From positions 3,410,001 to 3,474,000 of the forward strand of contig NZ_CP025118.1 in the NCBI RefSeq assembly GCF_002831665.1: a DNA stretch of 64,000 bases. Reading direction: 5' to 3'. The stretch's first letter is position 1. Every line of letters begins with the position of its first letter. This document shows, one piece after another, positions 32,901 to 41,337 of this stretch. Made by a program: the position numbers and the translations under genes. A model generated the notes under the pieces. The model was not told where the DNA came from. It was given only the letters and a program-made list of their open reading frames with translations, and searched no databases. The DNA is from Lacinutrix sp. Bg11-31 (GTDB lineage: Bacteria > Bacteroidota > Bacteroidia > Flavobacteriales > Flavobacteriaceae).

Positions 32901-33686
32901 ATGAGTAATAATTCAATTCTTTTAAAAATAGAAAGCAAAGTAGCGTATATCACGCTAAATAGACCAGAAGTATTTAATAGTTTCAATCGTGAAATGGCAT
33001 TTTTATTGCACGACACATTAGATGCTTGTGAAAAGAATGAAGAAGTGAGAGCAATCGTTCTTACCGGAAGCGGAAAAGCTTTTTGTGCAGGTCAAGATTT
33101 AAAAGAAGTTACAGATCCAGATTTAAATCCAGGATTTAAAAAAATACTAGAAGAGCATTACAATCCAATAATTACAAGAATTCGTTCTATTAAAAAACCA
33201 ATTATTGGTGCTATTAATGGCGTGGCTGCAGGAGCAGGAGCAAATATTGCTTTAGCTTGCGATGTTGTTGTTGCTCACGAAAAAGTAAGTTTTATTCAAG
33301 CATTTAGTTTAATCGGTTTAGTTCCAGATAGTGCTGGGACTTTCTTTTTACCAAGATTAATCGGATTTCAAAAAGCATTAGCATTAGCGATGTTAGGTGA
33401 TAAAATTGGTGCTGAAGAAGCCGAAAAAATGGGAATGATTTATAAATGTGTTCCAACTGAAGAATTTGAAGAAACGATTAATAAATTAGCTTTAAAAATG
33501 GCAAATATGCCAACTAAAGCATTAGGAATGATTAAGGAATTATTCAATAAATCGATGACAAATGATTTAGAAGCTCAATTGGCTTTAGAATCTAAATTAC
33601 AAATAGAAGCAGCACAAAGTAATGACTATGCAGAAGGTGTTGCAGCATTTATCGAAAAACGTAAACCAAACTTTAAAGGAAACTAA
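32901..33686 (+). CDS. paaG: 1,2-epoxyphenylacetyl-CoA isomerase PaaG
   Basis: The 261-residue crotonase-fold protein has GKAFCAGQDLKEV (oxyanion loop), GVAAGAGANIALACDVVVA and FSLIGLVPDSAGTFFLPRLIG, in which the Asp typical of PaaG isomerases is kept. It converts ring-1,2-epoxyphenylacetyl-CoA to oxepin-CoA and also shifts the double bond later in the pathway. The motif match to PaaG is closer than for the second crotonase at 39820. Confidence 0.92.
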   Translation: MSNNSILLKIESKVAYITLNRPEVFNSFNREMAFLLHDTLDACEKNEEVRAIVLTGSGKAFCAGQDLKEVTDPDLNPGFKKILEEHYNPIITRIRSIKKPIIGAINGVAAGAGANIALACDVVVAHEKVSFIQAFSLIGLVPDSAGTFFLPRLIGFQKALALAMLGDKIGAEEAEKMGMIYKCVPTEEFEETINKLALKMANMPTKALGMIKELFNKSMTNDLEAQLALESKLQIEAAQSNDYAEGVAAFIEKRKPNFKGN

Positions 33687-33691
33687 AAGTT

Positions 33692-33815
33692 GTCAGTTCG
33701 AGTGAAATTGCTTTTTTAGTAATTTTGTATGGAAAACATTAGTTTGTCATTCAGAGCGCAGCGAAGAATCTAACCAAATATAAGTTAATGTCATTCCGCA
33801 CTTGATGCGGAATCC
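33692..33815 (+). repeat. paaG-paaH spacer, three dispersed repeats
   Basis: GTCAGTTCGAGTGAAATTGC... (33692-33736), GTCATTCAGAGCGCAGCGAA... (33746-33773) and GTCATTCCGCACTTGATGCG... (33790-33815). The last two are the same families, in the same order, as in the previous spacer. Confidence 0.8.
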
Positions 33816-33832
33816 ACAATAAAATAAAACAT

Positions 33833-35011
33833 ATGAACGTAGGAATCATAGGAGGAGGAACAATGGGAAGTGGCATCGCGCAAGTTGCTGCAACTTCTGG
33901 TTGTAAAGTAAAATTATACGATACTAATCAAGCTGCTTTAGATAAAGCTAAAGCAAGTCTTGAAAAAATATTATTGCGTTTAATAGAAAAAGGAAGAATA
34001 GACTCTGAAGAAAAAAATAGAATTCAAGCAAACATCTCTTACGTAAACAATCTAAAAGATTTAGCCGATTCAAACCTGACTATTGAAGCAATTATCGAAA
34101 ACCTTAACATCAAGAAAAAAGTGTTTTCAGAATTAGAAAGCTATGTTGCAGACGATTGTATTATTGCATCAAACACATCAAGTTTATCAATAGCATCCAT
34201 TGCAGCATCACTTAGTAAACCAGAACGTTGTGTAGGAATTCACTTTTTTAATCCAGCACCTTTAATGAAGTTGGTTGAGGTTATTCCAGCTATTCAAACA
34301 TCAAAGGAAGTGCTTGAAAAAGCAATACAAACTATTAAGGATTGGAAAAAAGTAGTAGCAGTCGCTAAAGATACTCCAGGATTTATAGTAAACAGAGTAG
34401 CAAGACCATTTTACGGAGAATCATTAAGAATCTACGAAGAAGGATTAGCCGATTTTGCTACGATTGATAATAGTTTAAAATCTTTAGGCCATTTTAGAAT
34501 GGGAGCATTCGAACTTATGGATTTCATAGGAAACGATGTTAATTATACAGTAACCGAAACTGTTTTTACAGCATTCTATTTCGATCCAAGATACAAGCCA
34601 TCATTTACACAAAAACGTTTTTCAGAAGCAGGTTATTTAGGTCGTAAATCTGGAAAAGGATTTTATGATTACGATGCAAACGGCAAGAAAATAGAAGACT
34701 CAAATGTCATTCAGAGCGATAGCGAAGAATCTCAAAAATTAGCAAACCAAATATTTGATAGAGTTCTAGTAATGTTAATCAATGAAGCAGCAGACGCATT
34801 GTTTTTAAACATAGCATCTGCAGAGGATATTGATACAGCAATGACTAAAGGTGTAAATTATCCTAAAGGACTATTAGCTTGGGCAGACGAAAAAGGAATC
34901 GATTGGTGTGTATCAAAATTAGACACATTGTATAACGAATACCACGAAGATAGATACCGTTGTAGTCCATTATTACGTAAAATGAATAAAGAAAATAAAA
35001 CATTTTTTTAA
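33833..35011 (+). CDS. paaH: 3-hydroxyadipyl-CoA dehydrogenase PaaH
   Basis: The 392-residue protein has an NAD-binding Rossmann domain (VGIIGGGTMGSGIAQVAA, residues 3-20), the catalytic-His segment VGIHFFNPAPLMKLVEVI, a 3HCDH C-terminal domain (GFIVNRVARPFYGE), and a second C-terminal helical repeat (about residues 305-390). It oxidises 3-hydroxyadipyl-CoA to 3-oxoadipyl-CoA. Residues 292-301 (VIQSDSEESQ) are encoded by an in-frame copy of a dispersed repeat in the linker between the two C-terminal domains; the frame remains open. Confidence 0.93.
   Translation: MNVGIIGGGTMGSGIAQVAATSGCKVKLYDTNQAALDKAKASLEKILLRLIEKGRIDSEEKNRIQANISYVNNLKDLADSNLTIEAIIENLNIKKKVFSELESYVADDCIIASNTSSLSIASIAASLSKPERCVGIHFFNPAPLMKLVEVIPAIQTSKEVLEKAIQTIKDWKKVVAVAKDTPGFIVNRVARPFYGESLRIYEEGLADFATIDNSLKSLGHFRMGAFELMDFIGNDVNYTVTETVFTAFYFDPRYKPSFTQKRFSEAGYLGRKSGKGFYDYDANGKKIEDSNVIQSDSEESQKLANQIFDRVLVMLINEAADALFLNIASAEDIDTAMTKGVNYPKGLLAWADEKGIDWCVSKLDTLYNEYHEDRYRCSPLLRKMNKENKTFF
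34706..34734 (+). repeat. dispersed GTCATTCAGAGCG repeat inside the paaH coding sequence
   Basis: The 29 bases starting GTCATTCAGAGCGATAGCGA and ending AGAATCTCA match the intergenic element at 32794-32821 except for one extra base. They supply codons 292-301 of paaH without breaking the frame. Confidence 0.8.
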
Positions 35012-35017
35012 TATAAT

Positions 35018-35063
35018 GTCAGTTCGAGTGAAATTGCTTTTTTAGCAATATTGTATCGAGAAC
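35018..35063 (+). repeat. dispersed repeat in the paaH-paaI spacer
   Basis: A GTCAGTTCGAGTGAAATTGC...GTATCGAGAACA copy. The rest of the spacer to 35173 is AT-rich and ends with a partial reversed fragment, CACTCGAAGCGACAAAGAA (about 35151-35169). Confidence 0.75.
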
Positions 35064-35173
35064 AAGAGAGGCTTCGTGATATAATTTGCTTAAGCTACGC
35101 TTAGGTATTTTTAATCAAAATATATTTTAATTTCAATAATTTCACAAATCACTCGAAGCGACAAAGAATAAAT

Positions 35174-35581
35174 ATGAAAGGCGAACAAATTCCACATAAA
35201 ATGCTATCTCAAGATGCTTACAGCACTTGGTTAGGAATAGAAATTCTAGAATGCGAAATCGGACGATGTAAAGTTGGAATGACCATTAGAAAAGAAATGC
35301 TAAACAGCATGAACAAAGCACATGGTGGAATTAGTTATTCATTAGCAGACACAGCTTTCGGATTTGCAGCAAACACGCATGGTAAATATGCAGTTTCTAT
35401 CGAAACAAGTATAAATCATATCGAAGCATTAAACGAAGGCGATTATATCGTTGCAGAATCGATAATAGAAACTGTAAAAAACAGATTAGGCTTCAATATT
35501 ATTGAAGTAAAAAGAGGCGATGAAATGGTTGCACTTTTTAAAGGTGTGGTTTATCGTACTCAAAAAGATTGGGAAGAATAA
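35174..35581 (+). CDS. paaI: phenylacetyl-CoA pathway thioesterase PaaI
   Basis: The 135-residue hotdog-fold thioesterase has the PaaI motif NKAHGGISYSLADTAFGFAANTHG, including the catalytic Asp after the HGG loop. It hydrolyses dead-end CoA thioesters, such as hydroxyphenylacetyl-CoA, that build up when the epoxide pathway stalls. Normal length, tetrameric cytoplasmic enzyme expected. Confidence 0.93.
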   Translation: MKGEQIPHKMLSQDAYSTWLGIEILECEIGRCKVGMTIRKEMLNSMNKAHGGISYSLADTAFGFAANTHGKYAVSIETSINHIEALNEGDYIVAESIIETVKNRLGFNIIEVKRGDEMVALFKGVVYRTQKDWEE

Positions 35582-35620
35582 AATCACTTTGATTTTAAGA
35601 AAAAAACAGAGTAAGTAAGT

Positions 35621-35783
35621 GCGTTAGGGATTGCAGTGACATCCTTTTTTACGTCAGTTCGAGTGAAATTGCTTTTTAGCATTTTGTATCGAGAACAAGT
35701 AAAAAAGATATAACGGAAAGCCCGACCTTAAGGTAACGCAAAAAAAAGAATAGTAATAATTAAAAGATACCTGCTTTCGCAGG
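35621..35783 (-). repeat. paaI-paaJ spacer: nested repeats and start-proximal hairpin
   Basis: A reversed GCGTTACC...CTAACGC element runs from 35621 to 35739. A GTCAGTTCGAG...GAGAACA element (35653-35697) sits inside it, splitting it. CCTGC TTTC GCAGG (35770-35783) follows and ends 8 bases before the ATG at 35792. Confidence 0.75.
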
Positions 35784-35791
35784 CATTTAAT

Positions 35792-37006
35792 ATGAAAGAA
35801 GCATACATAATAGACGGAATTAGAACACCAATAGGAAGTTATAAAGGCACATTATCTGCTGTGAGAACAGACGATTTAGGAGCATTAGTAATTTCAGAAA
35901 TTGTAAAACGTAATCCAAGCATCCCAAAGGAAGCTTATGATGATGTTATTATGGGTTGTGCAAACCAAGCAGGAGAAGACAATCGTAACGTTGCGAGAAT
36001 GTCATCACTATTAGCAGGCTTGCCATTTACAGTACCAGGAGAAACAGTAAACCGTTTATGTAGCTCAGGATTATCAGCAATAATTCATGCAAATCGTGCC
36101 ATAAAAGCAGGAGATGGAGACGTGTTTATTTCCGGTGGAGTCGAGAACATGACGCGTGGACCATACGTTATGGCAAAACCAACAACCGCATTTGGAGGCG
36201 ATTCTAAAATGTACGATTCAACTTTTGGATGGCGTTTTATCAATCCTAAAATGCAACACATGTATGGTACGGATGGCATGGGAAACACTGCCGAAAATCT
36301 TGTAGAGAAATATAATATCTCAAGAGAAGATCAAGATAAGTTCGCATATTGGAGTCAAATGAAAGCGACTAAAGCGCAAGAAAACGGACGCCTAGCAAAA
36401 GAGATTGTTACTGTAGGAATTCCACAACGTAAAAAAGATCCTATTCAATTTTCAAAAGATGAATTTGTAAAACCAACAACATCTTTAGCAATTTTAGGTA
36501 AACTAAGAGCAGCATTTAAAAAAGAAGGCGGAAGCGTAACAGCTGGAAACTCTTCAGGATTAAACGATGGTGCAGCAGCAACAATTATAGCATCAGAAGA
36601 TGCAGTAAAAAAATACAATCTAAAACCATTAGCACGAATAGTAAGTTCGGCAGTTGTTGGTGTAGAGCCAAGAATTATGGGAATTGGCCCAGTTCAAGCC
36701 TCAAATAAAGCGCTAACAAAAGCAGGTTTAACAATGGACGATATCGATATTATCGAGCTTAACGAGGCCTTTGCAGCGCAAGCATTAGCATGTACTCGTG
36801 CTTGGGGAATTGCAGATAACGATCCAAGAATAAATCCAAACGGTGGTTCTATCGCAATCGGTCATCCATTGGGTGTTACAGGAACTAGAATCGCATATTC
36901 GGCAGCAATCGAGTTGCAAGATACCAACAAACGTTACGCGTTAATTACAATGTGCATTGGCGTTGGTCAAGGTTACGCAGCGATTATTGAAAATGTAAAT
37001 TTGTAA
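35792..37006 (+). CDS. paaJ: 3-oxoadipyl-CoA thiolase PaaJ/PcaF
   Basis: The 404-residue thiolase has the nucleophilic Cys in [12 protein letters not shown] (about residue 90), [10 protein letters not shown] with the catalytic His near the C-terminus, and [10 protein letters not shown] with the second Cys. The family start [13 protein letters not shown] is present. It splits 3-oxoadipyl-CoA to succinyl-CoA and acetyl-CoA and also acts on the 3-oxo-dehydrosuberyl intermediate in this pathway. Confidence 0.94.
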   Translation: MKEAYIIDGIRTPIGSYKGTLSAVRTDDLGALVISEIVKRNPSIPKEAYDDVIMGCANQAGEDNRNVARMSSLLAGLPFTVPGETVNRLCSSGLSAIIHANRAIKAGDGDVFISGGVENMTRGPYVMAKPTTAFGGDSKMYDSTFGWRFINPKMQHMYGTDGMGNTAENLVEKYNISREDQDKFAYWSQMKATKAQENGRLAKEIVTVGIPQRKKDPIQFSKDEFVKPTTSLAILGKLRAAFKKEGGSVTAGNSSGLNDGAAATIIASEDAVKKYNLKPLARIVSSAVVGVEPRIMGIGPVQASNKALTKAGLTMDDIDIIELNEAFAAQALACTRAWGIADNDPRINPNGGSIAIGHPLGVTGTRIAYSAAIELQDTNKRYALITMCIGVGQGYAAIIENVNL

Positions 37007-37016
37007 TATAGTTTGG

Positions 37017-37204
37017 GCGTTACCACAAGGGTCGCGCTTTCACTACTCGCTCTTTTTGAGAAAAACAAAAAGGAGCTCAAACAAACCGTTCAATCGCTAA
37101 CGCAGGTGTTCGGTTTAACAATAAGATTAACGTCACTTCGAGTGATTCCGATTTTTATCGGAATTGTATCGAGAAGACATAAAATAGATTCCCGATTTCT
37201 CGGG
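37017..37204 (+). repeat. paaJ-paaZ spacer repeats
   Basis: A GCGTTACCACAAGGGTCGCG...CTAACGC element (37017-37103, inner TTTTTGAGAAAAACAAAAA hairpin) is followed by GTCACTTCGAGTGATTCC...GAGAAG (37132-37176) and the hairpin CCCGA TTTC TCGGG (37191-37204). Here the hairpin lies 20, not 8, bases before the ATG. Confidence 0.8.
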
Positions 37205-37224
37205 AACGATAAATAAATTTATCG

Positions 37225-39726
37225 ATGAATAAAATAGAGCATTACGTTCAAGGACAATGGACAACAGGTAAAGAAGAAGGAACACCAATCTTAGACGCTG
37301 TAACTGGCGAAGCCTTTACAAGCATTGCTATCGAAGGTTTAGACGTTCCAGAAATTCTAAACTACGGAAGAACAAAAGGAGGAGAGGTCCTTCGAAAAAT
37401 GACGTTTCAAGAGCGTGGTAACATGCTTAAAAGTTTAGCATTATATCTTACTAAAAGGAAAAATTCATTTTACGAATTAAGTTACAGAACAGGAGCAACC
37501 AAAGTAGATAGTTGGATAGACATCGAAGGTGGTTTTGGGAATTTATTCGCAAATGCTTCATTACGTAAACTGTTTCCAAATCAACCGTATCACGTAGAAG
37601 GTGATGCTATCGATTTATCTCGTGGCGGACGTTTTATGGCGCATCATATTATGGTGCCTAAAAAAGGAGTCGCAGTACATATTAACGCTTTTAATTTTCC
37701 AGTTTGGGGAATGTTAGAAAAGTGTGCAGTAAACTGGATGGCTGGAGTTCCAGCTGTCGTTTTACCAGCACCTTCAACTTCTTATTTAGCCGAGGCTGTA
37801 GCTAAAGAAATAATAGCTTCAGGTATTTTACCAGAAGGCGCATTACAAATTATAAACGGAACCGTAAAAACCATTTTAGATACGGTAGAGTCTCAAGATG
37901 TTGTAACATTTACAGGTTCTGCAAAAGTAGGACGCTTACTAAAAGCGCATCCACAATTAATACAAGAATCTGTGCCATTTACCATGGAAGCCGATTCTTT
38001 AAACGCATCCATTTTAGGAGAAGATGCCGTTCCTGGAACACCAGAATTCGACTTGTTTATTAAAGAAGTAAGAAAAGAAATGACGGTTAAAGCAGGACAA
38101 AAATGTACTGCAATACGTAGAATTATTGTTCCGCAAAATTTAGTGGAAGATGTGCAAACTGCATTATCTAAAGCATTAGATAAAATAACTATTGGAGATC
38201 CAAGACTAAAAGAAGTTAGAATGGGATCTTTAGTAAGTCATCAACAAGTGCAAGCAGTTAGAGATTCGGTAAATGATTTATCTAAAGAAGCACAAATTGT
38301 TTATGGAAGTTTAGATGAAATAAACACCATTGGAGCAGATGCTAAAAAAGGTGCTTTTATTAGTCCAATTTTATTAAGATCAGATCATCCATTTCAAAAT
38401 ACAGTTATTCACGAACGTGAAGCATTTGGTCCAGTAAGTACCATTATGCCATATAAAAACTTAGACGAAGCTATTACTTTAGCACAAATGGGTAAAGGTT
38501 CTTTAGTGTCTTCAATTGCAACAAACGATGATAAGATTGCTAAAGAGTATGTAATTAATGCTGCATCTCATCATGGTCGTATTATGGTTGTTAATCGCGA
38601 TATGGCTAAAGAAAGTACTGGTCATGGTTCTCCATTACCATATTTAGTTCATGGAGGTCCAGGGCGTGCTGGAGGAGGAGAAGAAATGGGAGGAATGCGT
38701 GGGATAAAGCATTATTTACAGCGTACAGCAATCCAAGGTTCACCAACTACAATTACAGAAATTACTGGAATTTACCAGCAAAACGCAAAATATAAGGAAG
38801 CAGAAATGCATCCGTTTAAATACCATTGGGAAGACATCCAGCCAGGAATGTCTATGAAAACTCACAGACGTACATTTACAGATACAGACATTATCAATTT
38901 TGCAAATGTTACTTGGGATCATTTCTATGCACATACAGATATTACCTCTTTAGACGGAAGTATTTTCGAACAAAGAACTGCACATGGTTATTTCATTATT
39001 TCAGCTGCAGCAGGATTATTCGTCTACCCAAACAAAGGACCAGTTTCAGCAAATTACGGATTAGAAGAATGTAGATTTTTAAGACCATTATATCACAACG
39101 ATACTATTTATGTACGCTTAACGTGTAAGCAAAAAGTAGATAGAGATGTCGCTTCGGCAGAACATCCAAGCGGAATTGTAAAATGGTATGCCGAAATTTT
39201 TGATGCAAATACCGATGAGAAAGTAGCTTTCGCAACAGTCTTAACAATGGTTCAGAAAAAGCAAGAAGTTTTAACTGAAATTACTGAAGACAAAATCAAC
39301 GAATGTCTTTCTGCATTAAAAGAAGATGCAAAACCTAAATGGGGAATCATGACGCCACAACACATGGTTGAGCATTTAGAATATACATACAAAATCGCTT
39401 CAGGAGAAATTCAGGATTTTGAAATTGCTACACCTGAAAAGATTTTAGAAAAAGTGCATAATAGTTTATGGAACTTTGATAAGTTTCCAAAGAACTCTCA
39501 ATTTCCTCAGTTAGAAAAAGATACTTTAGAACCTTTAAAGCATCCTGATTTAGCTACAGCAATAGAAAAATTTAAAGCGCAAAGAGAAAAGTATTTAGAG
39601 TATTTTAAAGAAAATCCAGAAGCTAAATTAAAGAATTTAGTCTTTGGTGAATTAAGTAAATACGAATCGTATTTGTTAGAAAGAAAACATCTTAACCATC
39701 ATTTTGAGCAATTCGGATTAATATAG
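37225..39726 (+). CDS. paaZ: oxepin-CoA hydrolase / semialdehyde dehydrogenase PaaZ with C-terminal DinB-like (DUF1569) extension
   Basis: The 833-residue protein exceeds E. coli PaaZ by about 150. Residues 1-520 are an aldehyde dehydrogenase (VTFTGSAKVG, catalytic Glu about 255 in FTMEADS, Cys294 in GQKCTAIRR). Residues 530-680 are an R-specific MaoC hydratase (DIINFANVTWDHFYAHTD). It opens oxepin-CoA and oxidises the resulting aldehyde. Residues 705-833 (KWGIMTPQHMVEHLEY, then ERKHLNHHF) resemble the DUF1569/DinB-like helical bundle with metal-binding His. The extension is in frame with no internal stop, so it is a true fusion. Confidence 0.93.
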   Translation: MNKIEHYVQGQWTTGKEEGTPILDAVTGEAFTSIAIEGLDVPEILNYGRTKGGEVLRKMTFQERGNMLKSLALYLTKRKNSFYELSYRTGATKVDSWIDIEGGFGNLFANASLRKLFPNQPYHVEGDAIDLSRGGRFMAHHIMVPKKGVAVHINAFNFPVWGMLEKCAVNWMAGVPAVVLPAPSTSYLAEAVAKEIIASGILPEGALQIINGTVKTILDTVESQDVVTFTGSAKVGRLLKAHPQLIQESVPFTMEADSLNASILGEDAVPGTPEFDLFIKEVRKEMTVKAGQKCTAIRRIIVPQNLVEDVQTALSKALDKITIGDPRLKEVRMGSLVSHQQVQAVRDSVNDLSKEAQIVYGSLDEINTIGADAKKGAFISPILLRSDHPFQNTVIHEREAFGPVSTIMPYKNLDEAITLAQMGKGSLVSSIATNDDKIAKEYVINAASHHGRIMVVNRDMAKESTGHGSPLPYLVHGGPGRAGGGEEMGGMRGIKHYLQRTAIQGSPTTITEITGIYQQNAKYKEAEMHPFKYHWEDIQPGMSMKTHRRTFTDTDIINFANVTWDHFYAHTDITSLDGSIFEQRTAHGYFIISAAAGLFVYPNKGPVSANYGLEECRFLRPLYHNDTIYVRLTCKQKVDRDVASAEHPSGIVKWYAEIFDANTDEKVAFATVLTMVQKKQEVLTEITEDKINECLSALKEDAKPKWGIMTPQHMVEHLEYTYKIASGEIQDFEIATPEKILEKVHNSLWNFDKFPKNSQFPQLEKDTLEPLKHPDLATAIEKFKAQREKYLEYFKENPEAKLKNLVFGELSKYESYLLERKHLNHHFEQFGLI

Positions 39727-39729
39727 TTT

Positions 39730-39804
39730 GTCATTCCTGCGTAGGCAGGAATCCACAATAGAAAGTTATAATATAAAATAGATTCCTGTCTTCACAGGAA
39801 TGAC
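39730..39804 (+). repeat. inverted pair of GTCATTCCTG repeats
   Basis: GTCATTCCTGCGTAGGCAGG... (39730-39755) faces GATTCCTGTCTTCACAGGAA... (39781-39804). Each folds alone, and the pair can form one long hairpin, which could end or stabilise the paaZ transcript. Confidence 0.8.
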
Positions 39805-39819
39805 AAAAGAATAAATAAC

Positions 39820-40572
39820 ATGAACACACCATACGTAAAATTAGATATAATAAACGAAGTAGGATATATAGAATTCTTTCATCCTGCACATAACTCGTTA
39901 CCAGGAAATGTATTAGCTAAATTAGCGCAAACCATTACCGATGCTGGAACAAACGACGCTATTAAAGTGGTTGTTTTAAAAAGTGGAGGAGATAGAACGT
40001 TTTGCGCAGGAGCAAGCTTCGAAGAGTTAATAAACATTAACGATGCAGCAACAGGAAAAGTATTCTTTTCTGGTTTTGCAAACGTAATCAACGCTATGCG
40101 TAAATGTCCAAAATTTATTATTGGACGCATTCAAGGAAAAACTGTTGGTGGTGGTGTTGGTTTAGCTGCTTCAACCGATTATTGTATGGCTTCAAAATTC
40201 GCAGCTATTAAGCTTAGTGAATTAAATATTGGCATTGGACCATTTGTAGTTGGACCAGCAATCGAACGTAAAATGGGATTAAGCGCAATGTCGCAAATCG
40301 CAATAGACGCAAACACGTTTTATCCTGCAGAATGGGCAAAACAAAAAGGATTATTTACCCAAGTTTATGAAAGCACAGAAATGTTAGAAGAAGCCGTAAA
40401 AACAACAGCAGAACATTTATGTACTTACAATACTGAGGCTATGCAAGAGATGAAAAAGGTATTCTGGCAAGGTACAGGCGATTGGGATTCACTTTTGGCA
40501 GAACGTGCTCAAACAAGTGGTAGATTAGTGCTTTCAGAATTTACAAAAGAAAAACTAAAAGGATTTAAATAA
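39820..40572 (+). CDS. paaF: enoyl-CoA hydratase/isomerase family protein, probable PaaF
   Basis: The 250-residue crotonase has DRTFCAGASFEELI (oxyanion loop), GKTVGGGVGLAASTDYCMAS and IKLSELNIGIGPFVVGPAIERKMG, with a Glu where hydratases carry a catalytic acid. Given the pathway, hydration of 2,3-dehydroadipyl-CoA before PaaH is the step otherwise missing, so PaaF is the likely role; the symbol rests on context. A different short-chain enoyl-CoA substrate is possible. Confidence 0.75.
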   Translation: MNTPYVKLDIINEVGYIEFFHPAHNSLPGNVLAKLAQTITDAGTNDAIKVVVLKSGGDRTFCAGASFEELININDAATGKVFFSGFANVINAMRKCPKFIIGRIQGKTVGGGVGLAASTDYCMASKFAAIKLSELNIGIGPFVVGPAIERKMGLSAMSQIAIDANTFYPAEWAKQKGLFTQVYESTEMLEEAVKTTAEHLCTYNTEAMQEMKKVFWQGTGDWDSLLAERAQTSGRLVLSEFTKEKLKGFK

Positions 40573-40576
40573 AACG

Positions 40577-40640
40577 GTCATTCAGAACGCAGCGAAGAAT
40601 CCCATGATGAGATTACCACGTCCTTCGTCCTCGCAATGAC
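40577..40640. repeat. facing dispersed repeats before paaY
   Basis: GTCATTCAGAACGCAGCGAA... (40577-40604) is followed in reverse orientation by GAGATTACCACGTCCTTCGT...GCAATGAC (40609-40640). The two fill nearly the whole 83-base spacer. Confidence 0.8.
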
Positions 40641-40655
40641 AATAATTAATAATAT

Positions 40656-41252
40656 ATGATTTATAGTTTTAAAGGCTACATTCCAGTCGTACACGAATCT
40701 AGTTTCGTACATCCATTAGCAGCAGTAACGGGAAACGTTATTATTGGTAAAAACTGTTATATTGGTCCAGGAGCAGCAATTCGTGGAGATTGGGGGCAAA
40801 TTATTTTAGAAGATGGTGTAAACGTACAAGAAAACTGTACAGTACATATGTTTCCAGGTAAGTCTATTACGCTTAAAGAAAGTGCACACGTAGGCCATGG
40901 TGCTATTATTCATGGTGCAAATTTGGGTAGAAATTGCCTAATTGGAATGAACACTGTAATTATGGACGATGCTGAAATTGGGGACGAATCCATAGTAGGA
41001 GCAATGGCATTTGTAAAAGCAGAAACCAAGATTCCTAAACGTAGTTTAGTCGTTGGTAATCCTGCAAAAGTTATTAAACAGGTAAGCGACGAGATGATTG
41101 CTTGGAAAACAAAAGGCACACAATTGTACCAACAATTACCAACAGATTGCCACGAGAGCTTAAAAGCTGTAGAACCGTTAAGAGAAGTGCCTGAGAATAT
41201 GAAAATGCAGGACGATGTTTATAAAACACTTTGCGATACATTCAAAAAATAA
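40656..41252 (+). CDS. paaY: hexapeptide-repeat thioesterase-like protein PaaY
   Basis: The 198-residue left-handed beta-helix protein of the gamma-carbonic-anhydrase-like group shows imperfect hexapeptide repeats (VTGNVIIGKNCYIGPGAAIRG) and metal-binding His in VQENCTVHMF and HVGHGAIIHG. PaaY proteins act as housekeeping thioesterases for 2-hydroxycyclohepta-1,4,6-triene-1-formyl-CoA by-products. It is the last gene of the paa cluster. Confidence 0.9.
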   Translation: MIYSFKGYIPVVHESSFVHPLAAVTGNVIIGKNCYIGPGAAIRGDWGQIILEDGVNVQENCTVHMFPGKSITLKESAHVGHGAIIHGANLGRNCLIGMNTVIMDDAEIGDESIVGAMAFVKAETKIPKRSLVVGNPAKVIKQVSDEMIAWKTKGTQLYQQLPTDCHESLKAVEPLREVPENMKMQDDVYKTLCDTFKK

Positions 41253-41258
41253 GTTGTT

Positions 41259-41305
41259 GTCACTTCGAGTGATTCCGATTTTTTTATCGGAATTGTATAG
41301 AGAAA
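41259..41305 (+). repeat. dispersed repeat at the end of the paa cluster
   Basis: A GTCACTTCGAGTGATTCCGA...GTATAGAGAAAC copy with the inner TCCGAT/ATCGGA hairpin. It lies between paaY and the convergent Lrp gene and may help terminate transcription. Confidence 0.75.
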
Positions 41306-41337
41306 CTTTTTGCTAGAATTTTATTCAGTTTTTGTAA

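Noticed and set aside
37013..37216. 67-codon frame between paaJ and paaZ
   Set aside because: It runs entirely through dispersed repeats, and similar frames arise from other copies of the same elements.
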